From positions 186,001 through 250,000 of the forward strand of contig NZ_NFJK01000001.1 in the NCBI RefSeq assembly GCF_002159845.1: DNA of 64,000 nt, in the 5' to 3' direction. Shown piece by piece: positions 8,016 through 16,094 of the stretch (positions are counted from its first letter, which is position 1; the number at the start of each line of letters is the position of its first letter). Both the position numbers and the translations under genes were made by a program. The stretch is from Anaeromassilibacillus sp. An250 (GTDB lineage: Bacteria > Bacillota > Clostridia > Oscillospirales > Acutalibacteraceae). The notes under the pieces are model-generated. The model was not told where the DNA came from and ran no database searches. It saw nothing but the letters and a program-made list of their open reading frames with translations.

Positions 8016-8645
8016 TTAGGATGTGCTCTGAACCGCTTGTCCGCCTTCTTTTTGCAGCTGCACCAGGTGCACAAGCGCCCCGAGCACACCGCTGATCAAA
8101 AACAAAAGCCGGATATGCGCCTGAAAGTCCAAAACGGCGCTGCTTTCCTTTTGATCAAAGTCCGGCGTAATCTGCACATGGTACCGTTTACAAATACAAT
8201 TGTGCAAAAAAGCGCTCAACGCCGTACAGACAATCCCGCATACATACCCGTAGTTCACGGCCGCCTGCGCCGCATCCTCATCCGCCACCAGGATCTCAAG
8301 GTGCAGACGTGTCACCACCAGATGCGAAAATAGCCTGCGCGCCGTCCTCGTGGCCACTTCGCCAACTTGGCGCAAAAGCTTCAATAAGCCGGAAATGCCC
8401 TTCTCTTCCAGTATCTCCTGAAATTTTGATTTCTTGTGCTCCTCCGGTTCCTTTTTCTCGGATTCAGGGAACTCTTTCGCCTCTTTCTTGGGCTTTTCCT
8501 TGGGAGGCGCCACTTGATAGGTGAAAAACAGATACCGGATTTTGATCGTGAATTCTTTTTGGAAGCCTACAACGATCGTAACCGGGCAGAGCAAGAGCAG
8601 AAACAATGCGAGCAGAATTCCCGCTACAATCCAAACAGCTATCAT
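8016..8645 (-). CDS. DUF2953 membrane protein (YtfI-like)
   Basis: This 209-residue protein of unknown biochemical function is regularly encoded just upstream of ytfJ in sporulating Firmicutes. A membrane segment covers residues about 3-25 (WIVAGILLALFLLLLCPVTI). A charged Lys/Glu/Pro-rich linker spans about 48-75. The DUF2953 core around 105-165 has VTRLHLEILVADEDAAQAAV and YGYVCGIVCTALS. A second hydrophobic stretch lies near the C-terminus. It follows scpB closely and is probably in the same transcript. A sporulation-linked envelope role is inferred from its neighbours only. Confidence 0.85.
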   Translation of the reverse strand: MIAVWIVAGILLALFLLLLCPVTIVVGFQKEFTIKIRYLFFTYQVAPPKEKPKKEAKEFPESEKKEPEEHKKSKFQEILEEKGISGLLKLLRQVGEVATRTARRLFSHLVVTRLHLEILVADEDAAQAAVNYGYVCGIVCTALSAFLHNCICKRYHVQITPDFDQKESSAVLDFQAHIRLLFLISGVLGALVHLVQLQKEGGQAVQSTS

Positions 8646-8654
8646 AAGCGCCCC

Positions 8655-9215
8655 CTAGCTCTGTTCCACTTCCTCACCGGCTTCTTCTTCCTCCGTTTCC
8701 TCCTGTTTATGCGGCAAAGGAGGAAGTTCGCTTAGAGAAGAGATATTGAGGCAGCGCAAAAAATCGGAGGTTGTCCCATATAAGAGCGGTCTGCCCGGCA
8801 ACTCCAATCTTCCCCGTTCCTCAATCAACCCTTTTGCGGTCAAGCTTCCCAACACGCCGGAACAGTCCACGCCGCGAATCTGTTCCACAAACGCCTTAGT
8901 CACCGGTTGGTTGTAGGCGACAATCGCCAAAACCTCCATGGCGGCCTGGGAAAGCGGCGTGTTCCTGCGCAGGTCGAGCGCCTGGCGCACCTCCTCCGCA
9001 TACGCGGGGTTGCTGCACATCTGGTAAGAGTCCTCCAATTTGACGATCCGGACGCCACCGTCCTCCGTATTAAAATCGTCCATCACACTCTGCATCAATT
9101 TGGCGGCGGTTGTCCGGTCCAGGGAAAGCACCTGCGCCACGCGATCCGTCGACACCGCATCCCCGCTGGCAAAGAGGATGGCTTCTATTGCTCCTCGGAT
9201 CTTTTTGATTTCCAA
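8655..9215 (-). CDS. scpB: Segregation and condensation protein B
   Basis: ScpB forms the SMC-ScpA-ScpB condensin complex that compacts and segregates the chromosome. The 186 residues show the two winged-helix domains of the family, with KKIRGAIEAILFASGDAVS at the N-terminus and LSQAAMEVLAIVAYNQPVTKA in the middle. The C-terminal 25 residues are acidic and poorly conserved. The start codon is TTG at 9215, placed inside the last 31 bases of scpA, so translation is probably coupled to scpA. Confidence 0.95.
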   Translation of the reverse strand: MEIKKIRGAIEAILFASGDAVSTDRVAQVLSLDRTTAAKLMQSVMDDFNTEDGGVRIVKLEDSYQMCSNPAYAEEVRQALDLRRNTPLSQAAMEVLAIVAYNQPVTKAFVEQIRGVDCSGVLGSLTAKGLIEERGRLELPGRPLLYGTTSDFLRCLNISSLSELPPLPHKQEETEEEEAGEEVEQS

Positions 9216-9925
9216 TGTCGTTCACCGCCGTCCATCAATTTTACGGTCGCCGTCCCGCCTTCGCCTTCAATGCGCACGCGCTTGCCTTTCACCAGCTCCA
9301 GTACGGCGAGGAAGGTCGCCACCAGATCGGACTTATCCCGTTTTTCTATGAAAAGGCTTTCATACTCCACCGCTTTCACTTTCCATAACCGGCGCAGCAC
9401 ATAGACAATCTGGGAAGCGACCGACACAATCCTGTGCGTGACGATCCCAGAAAACGATTGCGGGGAGGGCGGTGCAGCGCGCTTTCCACGCCCCGCCGCA
9501 GTTAAATACGCTTTTAAGAGTTCCCGCGGATCGTGGTGCCGCTTGTAACGCTTATCCGGCTCGATTTCGGCCGGTTCCCGCACATAGATATTGTAAGAAA
9601 ACCGTTCCGCAAGCTGCGCCGCAACCTTTTTGCACTCCTGGTATTCCAGCAACTGCCCGGTGAGTTCTTGCCGGAGCGCCTCCATCTCCTCGTGCTTTGG
9701 AAGGAGGGAGACCGTTTTCATATATACAAGCCGCGCCGCCATCTCCAGGAATTCACTGGAGACATCCATGTCAGCCTCTTGCATGGCATTGATCTGCTCC
9801 ATATATTGATCCAGAAGCTCGGAAATCTGTATATCACAGATGTCCAACTTATTCTTGGTGATCAGATAGAGCAAGAGGTCCAAGGGCCCTTCAAATGTTT
9901 CCAACTTATAGGATAGCTTTTCCAT
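9185..9925 (-). CDS. scpA: Segregation and condensation protein A
   Basis: ScpA is the kleisin subunit that bridges SMC heads in the bacterial condensin. The 246 residues have the family's N-terminal motif (FEGPLDLLLYLITKNKLDI), a middle helical region and a C-terminal winged helix (SLFIEKRDKSDLVATFLAVL). It starts 12 bases after the stop of the M50 protease gene and overlaps scpB by 31 bases, which places these genes in one operon. Confidence 0.96.
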   Translation of the reverse strand: MEKLSYKLETFEGPLDLLLYLITKNKLDICDIQISELLDQYMEQINAMQEADMDVSSEFLEMAARLVYMKTVSLLPKHEEMEALRQELTGQLLEYQECKKVAAQLAERFSYNIYVREPAEIEPDKRYKRHHDPRELLKAYLTAAGRGKRAAPPSPQSFSGIVTHRIVSVASQIVYVLRRLWKVKAVEYESLFIEKRDKSDLVATFLAVLELVKGKRVRIEGEGGTATVKLMDGGERHWKSKRSEEQ

Positions 9926-9937
9926 AGGGCCCTCGTA

Positions 9938-10630
9938 TTATAACAGGCCAAACAGCTGGTATGGGAGCTGGGCCAGCCACATCACACCGTTGTAGCAGAT
10001 GTTCTGCAAAAAGCTGATCGGGCCGTCCAACAGGCCCGTAAAAAGCACCAGCATCAGCACCATCATGATGATATTCTGGTACCGGTAATAACTGTACAGC
10101 GCCCGGTTTGAAAGGAATGCGCCCACGATCCGGGAACCGTCCAGAGGCGGGATGGGCAGCAGGTTGAACACCGCCAGGCCCACATTGATGATGATATAAT
10201 ATTGGAAGAACACCAGCACAAAGGTTGGCACGCTGAAATTCGTCGCCAAAAGGACGCCGATATAGATCAAAGCGCCGATCAGAGAGGCCAACAGATTGGA
10301 AACGGGTCCCGCCAGCGCTGTGATGGCCATCCCGCGCTTGGGATTTTTAAAATTGTTCGGATTGACCGGCACCGGCTTTGCCCAACCAAAGCCAAACAAC
10401 AGCAGGAACAACGCTCCCAACGGGTCCACACTTGCTATGGGATTGAAGGTCAAGCGGCCCTGGTATTTGGCCGTATTGTCTCCAAGCTTATACGCCACCC
10501 ACCCATGGGCAAACTCGTGCAAAGGCAAAATACAGAAAATGACGAACAACACCGCCACGATCTGCATCAGGATACTCATAAAATCGACCGAGCCACCGCT
10601 GAACAACGAGCGAATGACACTAAACAGCAT
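9938..10630 (-). CDS. Site-2 protease family (M50) membrane metalloprotease
   Basis: This 230-residue integral membrane zinc peptidase is of the compact S2P/SpoIVFB-like type without a PDZ domain. The zinc motif HEFAH occurs in LPLHEFAHGWVAYKLGD, and the second ligand region is NLLPIPPLDGSRIVGAF. About five or six hydrophobic segments are visible. Homologues in this position (next to scpA) are common in clostridia, but their substrates are not known. A clear promoter lies about 190 bases upstream and would drive the whole run down to rluB. Confidence 0.9.
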   Translation of the reverse strand: MLFSVIRSLFSGGSVDFMSILMQIVAVLFVIFCILPLHEFAHGWVAYKLGDNTAKYQGRLTFNPIASVDPLGALFLLLFGFGWAKPVPVNPNNFKNPKRGMAITALAGPVSNLLASLIGALIYIGVLLATNFSVPTFVLVFFQYYIIINVGLAVFNLLPIPPLDGSRIVGAFLSNRALYSYYRYQNIIMMVLMLVLFTGLLDGPISFLQNICYNGVMWLAQLPYQLFGLL

Positions 10631-10818
10631 AAAAACACGCTCCTTCTAAATATAATACATCCGCCCGGCGGAAAAACCAACCGATTAGGCCGTTGATGGA
10701 CACCATGCTTTTCCAAGGAACCGCACAGCTCCTGTTTACTTCCATAGCAGCAAACGCTTTTTCCATTGCATCAAATGAGCGGCCGTACCTCTTATAGGTC
10801 ATCACGTTTTGTCGTTTT

Positions 10819-10847
10819 ATTATAATACGTTTGGCTTCAAAATACAA
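10819..10847 (-). promoter_or_regulatory. Promoter for the M50-scpAB-ytfJ-dac-rluB operon
   Basis: TTGTAT (10842-10847) and TATAAT (10819-10824) on the minus strand are 17 bases apart. The start site would leave a leader of roughly 180 bases before the protease gene. I see no strong hairpin or known riboswitch pattern in that leader. Confidence 0.6.
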
Positions 10848-10916
10848 GATATGGGAGGCCAGCGCGCGATTTTGTGGAAATGTTTGCCGCTTTGCAAAAT
10901 ATTCTTGCGAAAAAGC

Positions 10917-10945
10917 TTGCAATTGCCAGAGGAATCTGCTAGAAT
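10917..10945 (+). promoter_or_regulatory. Promoter of rpmB
   Basis: TTGCAA (10917-10922) and TAGAAT (10940-10945) are 17 bases apart on the plus strand, about 45 bases before the rpmB start. The interval 10631-10991 otherwise holds only this promoter and the divergent one at 10819. Confidence 0.65.
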
Positions 10946-10991
10946 ACTACTGTTGTAATTTTGATAAGCCCGTTAAAGGAGGTGCAGACTC

Positions 10992-11180
10992 ATGGCAAAA
11001 TGTGATGTTTGTGGCAAGGATATTGCTTTCGGTATCAAGGTTTCTCATTCTCACAGACGTGCGAACAGAACTTGGAAGCCCAACATTCGTCGCGTGAAGG
11101 CGATTGTAAATGGCAGCCCCAAGCGTATTTACGCCTGCACCCGTTGCTTGCGTTCCGGCAAGGTTACCCGTGCCGTCTAA
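10992..11180 (+). CDS. rpmB: 50S ribosomal protein L28
   Basis: This is a small protein of the large ribosomal subunit, 62 residues long. It carries the two CxxC pairs (Cys4/Cys7 and Cys49/Cys52) of the zinc-binding form. SHSHRRANRTWKPNIRRV is the family signature. A strong ribosome site (AAAGGAGGTG) precedes the ATG. It is transcribed alone, with its own promoter and terminator. Confidence 0.97.
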   Translation: MAKCDVCGKDIAFGIKVSHSHRRANRTWKPNIRRVKAIVNGSPKRIYACTRCLRSGKVTRAV

Positions 11181-11197
11181 ACTGAACAAAGAAGCTG

Positions 11198-11223
11198 AAA
11201 GGAGTCCTAAAGGGCTCCTTTTT
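11198..11223 (+). terminator. Terminator of rpmB
   Basis: A stem of AAAGGAGTCC against GGGCTCCTTT (one wobble pair) ends in a run of T and lies 18 bases after the rpmB stop. Confidence 0.8.
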
Positions 11224-11249
11224 CGTTATAATTTTATAAGAGAAGCGAT

Positions 11250-11296
11250 AAAAGGCTGTTGAACACATCGAGACGGATGCGTTCAACAGCCTTTTT
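11250..11296 (-). terminator. Terminator of the der-plsY operon
   Basis: A long stem pairs AAAGGCTGTTGAAC with GTTCAACAGCCTTT, with T-rich sequence on the minus-strand side, just after the plsY stop. It is symmetrical enough to back up the rpmB terminator on the other strand too. Confidence 0.8.
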
Positions 11297-11318
11297 CGAT
11301 TTTTTCCGTTATAGTCGC

Positions 11319-12026
11319 TCAATGCTTTTTCACGCTGAGTTTCTTTTCCGTGCCCGCACGCAAGCGCGCGATATTCGCATGATGTTTTCCGACCAGCAGC
11401 CCTCCCAGGAAAAGCGCCACAATCATGGTCAGGACGCAATACGTCGGGCTTCCAATCTGGAACATGCGGTAATCGACCAGATAGTTAAACACAAACGTGC
11501 AAATTGGGAATGCAATCCCAGCACTGATCGATCCTGCCGATACAATGCGCGTCAGCAGGACAACCACAATAAACACCACAATCACAACAACAAAACTGCG
11601 CCAGTCGATCAGCAGAATGATGGACCAACTGGTCAAGACCCCTTTTCCGCCCCGGAAACCAAAGAACACCGGAAAGTCATGCCCCAATACACAGAAGATA
11701 CCAGCCAAATACGCGCCGTACTGGACAAACTCCCACGAAGAGACACCCGCCAACGGATAGGCGGCCGCAAAATATTGGAACAGCAACCTCCCGATGAAGA
11801 CCGCCAGCACCCCTTTGATAAAGTCAAACGCAAAGGTACAGGCCGCCGCCCGTTTTCCCACGGAGCGGAGGACATTCGTTGTTCCAGCATTGCCGCTTCC
11901 CATTTCGCGGATATCCTCGTGGCTGAACAACTTTGTAAAAATAATGGAAGAGTTGATGCTTCCCAGCAAATAGGAAATGACCATCGTCAAGATGGCCGGC
12001 AAGACAGCGCTCATGAAAATACCCAT
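11319..12026 (-). CDS. plsY: Glycerol-3-phosphate acyltransferase PlsY
   Basis: This integral membrane enzyme acylates glycerol-3-phosphate with acyl-phosphate, the first step of phospholipid synthesis. The 235 residues contain about five transmembrane helices and the conserved loops GSGNAGTTNVLR, FFGFRGGKGVLTS and GHDFPV. The family is usually near 200 residues; the extra length is at the C-terminus and between helices. The start at 12026 has AGGGGG eight bases upstream. It follows der by 34 bases, and the two are very likely one transcript. Confidence 0.95.
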   Translation of the reverse strand: MGIFMSAVLPAILTMVISYLLGSINSSIIFTKLFSHEDIREMGSGNAGTTNVLRSVGKRAAACTFAFDFIKGVLAVFIGRLLFQYFAAAYPLAGVSSWEFVQYGAYLAGIFCVLGHDFPVFFGFRGGKGVLTSWSIILLIDWRSFVVVIVVFIVVVLLTRIVSAGSISAGIAFPICTFVFNYLVDYRMFQIGSPTYCVLTMIVALFLGGLLVGKHHANIARLRAGTEKKLSVKKH

Positions 12027-12060
12027 GGATCGTTCCCCCTACCTAAATCGTTTCAGCGGA

Positions 12061-13383
12061 TCACTTATCCCCGCGCTCCCGGATAATAAAACGCACCGGA
12101 GTCCCCTCCAAGCCAAATGTCTCACGGATACGGTTCTCCAAGTACCGCTGATAAGAGAAATGAAATAGTTCCGCCGAATTTACAAAACAGACAAACGTTG
12201 GCGGCTTTGTGGAAGCCTGCGTCATGTAATAAATTTTTAGTCGCTTGCCCTTGTCCGTAGGAGGCTGCACGCGCGCGGTGGCCTGCGCCAGCACATCATT
12301 GAGCATGCCGGTTGCAATGCGCATAGCATTCGAATTCGCCACATGCTTAATCAATTCAAACAGGCGGTCGATGCGTTGCCCGGTTTTTGCCGACAAAAAC
12401 AAAAACGGCGCATAGGACATGAAGGAGAAATCTTCCTCCAGCTTTTTGCGGTAGGCCGTCATCGTGCTCCCGTCTTTTTCAACCGCATCCCACTTGTTGA
12501 CGGCAATCACACAGCCCTTCCCCGCTTCATGCGCCAAGCCGGCCACCTTGGAATCCTGATCCGTAAACCCTACGGTTGCATCGATCATAATTACACACAC
12601 ATCCGCACGCTCAATCGCCATCTGCGCCCGGATGACGCTGTACTTTTCAATGGAATCATCCACCTTGTTGCGGCGGCGCAACCCGGCGGTATCAATCAAA
12701 ATAAAGCGGCCGTAGGCATTTTCCACCTCTGTGTCGATCGCATCGCGCGTTGTTCCCGCAATGTCGGAGACAATGCAGCGGTTTTCCCCGGAAATCCGGT
12801 TGACCAGAGAACTTTTGCCCACATTCGGCTTGCCGATAATCGCCACGCGGATCAGCTCCCCGTCCTCTTCCCCTTCCGGCTCTGCGGGGAGATACTCCAC
12901 CACACGGTCCAGCAGATCACCGGTCCCGTGGCCGTGAACGGAGGAAACCTGGACAGGGTCCCCCAAACCAAGGTTATAAAACTCATAGAAATCCGCCGGC
13001 GGCTCGCCCACCGAGTCGCACTTGTTGACACAGAGAATGACCGGGCGGCCGCTCTTGAGCAGCATCGCCGCGATGTCGGCGTCCGTCGCCACCAGGCCGG
13101 AGCGGATGTCCGTCACCAATATAATCACATCGGCCGCATCGATAGCCAACTGCGCCTGCGCACGCATCTGCGAAAGGATCACATCGCTGGCGCTCGGCTC
13201 AATGCCGCCGGTATCCACCAAAGAAAATTTGCGCCCTTCCCACTCGCAGTCTCCATAGATCCGGTCGCGCGTGACGCCCGGCGTATCGTCTACGATTGAC
13301 AGGCGCTGTCCGATCAGCTTATTAAACAACGTTGATTTGCCGACATTTGGCCTGCCGACAATCGCCACAACTGGCTTAGCCAT
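12061..13383 (-). CDS. der: Ribosome-associated GTPase Der (EngA)
   Basis: Der is an essential GTPase needed for maturation of the 50S subunit. The 440 residues contain two consecutive GTPase domains, each with its own P-loop (GRPNVGKSTLF at the N-terminus and GKPNVGKSSLV in the middle) and NKCD/NKWD motifs, followed by the KH-like C-terminal domain that ends PVRFIIRER. The start overlaps the end of the DUF512 gene by eight bases, so the two are translationally linked. Confidence 0.97.
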   Translation of the reverse strand: MAKPVVAIVGRPNVGKSTLFNKLIGQRLSIVDDTPGVTRDRIYGDCEWEGRKFSLVDTGGIEPSASDVILSQMRAQAQLAIDAADVIILVTDIRSGLVATDADIAAMLLKSGRPVILCVNKCDSVGEPPADFYEFYNLGLGDPVQVSSVHGHGTGDLLDRVVEYLPAEPEGEEDGELIRVAIIGKPNVGKSSLVNRISGENRCIVSDIAGTTRDAIDTEVENAYGRFILIDTAGLRRRNKVDDSIEKYSVIRAQMAIERADVCVIMIDATVGFTDQDSKVAGLAHEAGKGCVIAVNKWDAVEKDGSTMTAYRKKLEEDFSFMSYAPFLFLSAKTGQRIDRLFELIKHVANSNAMRIATGMLNDVLAQATARVQPPTDKGKRLKIYYMTQASTKPPTFVCFVNSAELFHFSYQRYLENRIRETFGLEGTPVRFIIRERGDK

Positions 13384-14692
13384 GTTCTTCCCTCCCTACC
13401 ACTGCGTCCAACAGCGCATAGCCGTCGTTTGGCACAGTGATGATTTGTATCTGCAATGCCTCCGACAATTCTTCCAGGGAAACGTCGTCGAGGAAAATAT
13501 CCCCTTCCCTGCGGAGCATCACATCGGGCAACAAGAGCGCGTCACCCAGTTCCCGGCCTCGGAGCTGCTTGAGGAGGTCTCCGCCTGTCACAAGGCCCGC
13601 CACTGTGATCGTGTCCCCAAAAAAGTCATTGACAATGGGGACCACATTGCATGTTAAATTATGACATCTTTGCCGCAGTTCGTCAAGCAGCGTATCCAGG
13701 AACGGGTGCGCCGCCACACCGGTGGCCAGCGTGACCTTGCGGGCACTTACCGGCGGGACGAAATCCTCCAACACATCCAGAAATTCCTGCTTCAAACTCG
13801 CCATCAGCCCCACGCCGTTTTCCAGCTGGTCAAAATCGCCGTAAAAGGGCGCGGGAGGAATCGGCAGCTGTGCCTTTAAGTAAAACTCGTCCGCCGCATA
13901 GCAGATGCGCTGACCATATTTCTGTTCACAGCGGTCCCCCCAGCGCTCCAACTGACGCACCACCGCCCGTGCGGTCTCCGAATCGTATCCGGTCAGCGGA
14001 TACAGCCCCTGCCGGTACTTGGTCAGCCCAAGCGGGACGACGGCCACGCTCTGCACGGAGGGCCACAAACTGGTCAGATCCTTCAACGTGCGGTCCAGCT
14101 CCTCCCCGTCGTTGATGTCCCGGCACAGCACAATCTGGCAGTTCAGCTTAATGCCAGCCTTCGCAAAACGGTAGAGGATATCCAACGATTTCCCCGCAAA
14201 GCGGTTCCCCATCATCTTGACCCGCAGTTCGGGATTGGTCGTATGCACGGAGATATTGATCGGGCTGATATGCATCTTGATGATGCGGTCCACCTCGCGC
14301 TCTTTCAGGTTCGTCAGGGTCACATAGTTTCCAAACAAAAACGAAAGGCGTGAATCGTCATCCTTAAAATAGAGGCTTTTCCGCAACCCCTTGGGAAGCT
14401 GGTCAATAAAACAAAAGATGCATCGATTGGTGCAGGAGTGCTGCTGATCCATCAGATACGTTTCAAATTCCAATCCGATGGATTCATATTGCCCTTTCCG
14501 AATCTGCACCGTGCGTTCTGCGCCCGCGTCGTCGCGCAGAACAATCGAGAGATGCCGGTCCGTCTCGTAAAAGCGATAATCCAAAATATCGCAGATTTCA
14601 TTACCGTTGATGGAGAGCAGGGTTTCCCCAGGTCGGACCCCGGCATGGCTGGCAGGTCCCCCCGGCTCCACCGCTAGAATTTTTACAGGCAT
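13376..14692 (-). CDS. DUF512 radical-SAM-like protein with N-terminal PDZ domain
   Basis: This 438-residue protein of unknown reaction is widespread in Firmicutes and cyanobacteria. Residues about 1-65 form a PDZ-like domain (GPASHAGVRPGETLLSINGN). A radical-SAM-type CxxxCxxC cluster motif lies in SCTNRCIFCFIDQLP. The DUF512 C-terminal half includes VVPLGLTKYR and ends with PNDGYALLDAVVGREE. It is commonly encoded next to der, as here, which suggests a link to ribosome assembly or RNA. That link is an inference from position. Confidence 0.9.
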   Translation of the reverse strand: MPVKILAVEPGGPASHAGVRPGETLLSINGNEICDILDYRFYETDRHLSIVLRDDAGAERTVQIRKGQYESIGLEFETYLMDQQHSCTNRCIFCFIDQLPKGLRKSLYFKDDDSRLSFLFGNYVTLTNLKEREVDRIIKMHISPINISVHTTNPELRVKMMGNRFAGKSLDILYRFAKAGIKLNCQIVLCRDINDGEELDRTLKDLTSLWPSVQSVAVVPLGLTKYRQGLYPLTGYDSETARAVVRQLERWGDRCEQKYGQRICYAADEFYLKAQLPIPPAPFYGDFDQLENGVGLMASLKQEFLDVLEDFVPPVSARKVTLATGVAAHPFLDTLLDELRQRCHNLTCNVVPIVNDFFGDTITVAGLVTGGDLLKQLRGRELGDALLLPDVMLRREGDIFLDDVSLEELSEALQIQIITVPNDGYALLDAVVGREEHG

Positions 14693-14712
14693 GTTCGTCC
14701 TCCTGTTCAGAG

Positions 14713-14743
14713 CAAAAAAATAGAGAAGGATCGCTCCTTCTCT
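14713..14743 (-). terminator. Terminator of yceD-rpmF
   Basis: The stem AGAGAAGGA/TCCTTCTCT with a four-base loop is followed on the minus strand by ATTTTTTT, 20 bases past the rpmF stop. Confidence 0.88.
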
Positions 14744-14762
14744 ACTCTTCAGAAATCAAAAA

Positions 14763-14945
14763 TCAGGCTTCCTTCTTGATGACTTCTCTGCCGTTGTAAT
14801 AACCGCAGTTGTCGCACACTCTGTGAGGCGCCTTGTACTCCCCGCACTTCGGGCATTTCATCAGTGCAGGAGCGTCGAGCTTCCACACATTGGAACGTCT
14901 CTTATTCTGTCTTGCGCTGGATACTTTCCGCTTTGGTACCGCCAT
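14763..14945 (-). CDS. rpmF: 50S ribosomal protein L32
   Basis: This is a 60-residue large-subunit protein. The start at 14945 ([18 protein letters not shown]) is the universal one and has AAGGAGG upstream; a longer in-frame ATG at 14966 should be ignored. The C-terminal half carries the CxxC pairs of the zinc-binding form ([20 protein letters not shown]). It follows yceD by 24 bases and ends at a strong terminator. Confidence 0.97.
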   Translation of the reverse strand: MAVPKRKVSSARQNKRRSNVWKLDAPALMKCPKCGEYKAPHRVCDNCGYYNGREVIKKEA

Positions 14946-14969
14946 GGTCAGCACCTCCTTATACAAAGC

Positions 14970-15470
14970 TTAGCTATCTATCAGTTGTTTAAGGACCTCC
15001 AAACGGGGGTCAATCTGATGTGTTTGACAATTGCATGCGCCTTCGTTCAGATTCTTCCCACACGTCGGACACAGGCCCTTGCAGTCTTCCTTACAGAGGA
15101 ACTTTGTCGGAAGCTCCAACAAAATGTCTGTGCGGATCAACTCGTCCAAATCCAACTTGTAATCGTCTACCTGAATGTATTCGCCGCTGTCCTCTTCTTT
15201 TTCCAAGGACAACACCAGCACATGCGAAAAAGGATAGACATACCGCCGCTCCACCTGTGTTGCACACCGGTCGCACGGGATTGAAAACCGAAACGCTGCC
15301 TGTGCATGCAACTGCACCAAACCAGCATGGTTCTCCACACTGCCCGCGATCTCTACCGGCGAGACAAATGGATATACACCGTTTACATCGACAGACGACA
15401 GATCCATCGAACTGCGAAACGAACGGCTGGCGCCCTCCTGTAAAAAGACATCTTCCAGTTCCAGAAGCAT
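14970..15470 (-). CDS. YceD/DUF177 family protein
   Basis: This 166-residue member of the YceD family is encoded before rpmF in most bacteria and is linked to 23S rRNA or 50S accumulation in some species. It shows the central PCDRCATQVERRYVYPFSHV segment and a C-terminal Cys-rich motif (CKEDCKGLCPTCGKNLNEGA) typical of the Gram-positive branch. A textbook sigma-A promoter lies immediately upstream. Confidence 0.92.
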   Translation of the reverse strand: MLLELEDVFLQEGASRSFRSSMDLSSVDVNGVYPFVSPVEIAGSVENHAGLVQLHAQAAFRFSIPCDRCATQVERRYVYPFSHVLVLSLEKEEDSGEYIQVDDYKLDLDELIRTDILLELPTKFLCKEDCKGLCPTCGKNLNEGACNCQTHQIDPRLEVLKQLIDS

Positions 15471-15498
15471 TTTTCACACCTCGGCGCTACATTAGCTT

Positions 15499-15527
15499 AT
15501 TATATAGGTTCCTGCTCGCTTTGTCAA
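15499..15527 (-). promoter_or_regulatory. Promoter of yceD-rpmF
   Basis: A consensus TTGACA (15522-15527) and a consensus TATAAT (15499-15504) are separated by 17 bases on the minus strand, about 25 bases before the yceD start. Confidence 0.85.
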
Positions 15528-15574
15528 TACAATTTATCGGTAAAAATTTCAAAGATACACAAAATATACGCAAA

Positions 15575-15609
15575 GATGCCGCCGGCACCGCAAGAGCGCC
15601 GGCGGTATC
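15575..15609 (-). terminator. Candidate terminator of the small P-loop gene
   Basis: A 12-bp GC-rich stem (GATGCCGCCGGC/GCCGGCGGTATC, one wobble) lies 15 bases after the stop of the next minus-strand gene. The following T-run is short (TTTG), so termination strength is uncertain. Confidence 0.55.
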
Positions 15610-15624
15610 GCCCACATGGAATGC

Positions 15625-16041
15625 TTAAATCTGCGTTGCGAGGCTTTCGATCCCCTCTGGGAGCTCGCTCTTATCCGCCGAAACCAGCAGGACAATGTTG
15701 ACATTCGCCTCTTTGGAGAGCTTGTTCATCCGCTCGATCAGCTCTTCCAATGCTTTCATATCCTGGCCGATGATCTTCAGCGTGGAATCCACGAAGATAT
15801 CTGTCACATCATAATTGCCAGCGCAGATACCACTGATAAAGCCAGCCAACGCATCCAAGCCGCTGATGCTGTAGCTATCGCTGTCCACGAGCCGCGCCTG
15901 ATGGGAGATGTCGTATGTCAGCTTCAAGCCCTTTTCAATGACAACTACATTTCCGTCAGAAGTCTTTACCGCCTCGTTTGCGCGCTCAATCAATTTTTTC
16001 GTTTTGCCGGAACCTTTTTTACCTACGATCAGAGTAACCAT
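15625..16041 (-). CDS. Small P-loop protein of unknown function
   Basis: This 138-residue protein starts MVTLIVGKKGSGKTKKLIER, a clear Walker A (GKKGSGKT at 7-14). The hydrophobic strand DIFVDSTLKIIG could carry a Walker-B-like Asp, and a final strand reads VNIVLLVSADKSELP. No further domain is present, so it is a minimal RecA/AAA-like core similar in outline to thymidine-kinase-like or ATP-binding twitching-type fragments. AGGGGGAG upstream fixes the ATG at 16041. It stands between yceD-rpmF and glucose-6-phosphate isomerase and may be co-transcribed with the latter (53 bases apart). I do not assign a function. Confidence 0.75.
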   Translation of the reverse strand: MVTLIVGKKGSGKTKKLIERANEAVKTSDGNVVVIEKGLKLTYDISHQARLVDSDSYSISGLDALAGFISGICAGNYDVTDIFVDSTLKIIGQDMKALEELIERMNKLSKEANVNIVLLVSADKSELPEGIESLATQI

Positions 16042-16094
16042 TGAAACTCCCCCTGTATGATAGTATTTCCGCATTGCGGATAAAATCGCCAGAA

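Noticed and set aside
10620-10922. A 100-codon minus-strand frame upstream of the M50 protease
   Set aside because: It starts before the promoter at 10819-10847, runs through it and has no ribosome site. The interval is better read as promoter plus leader.
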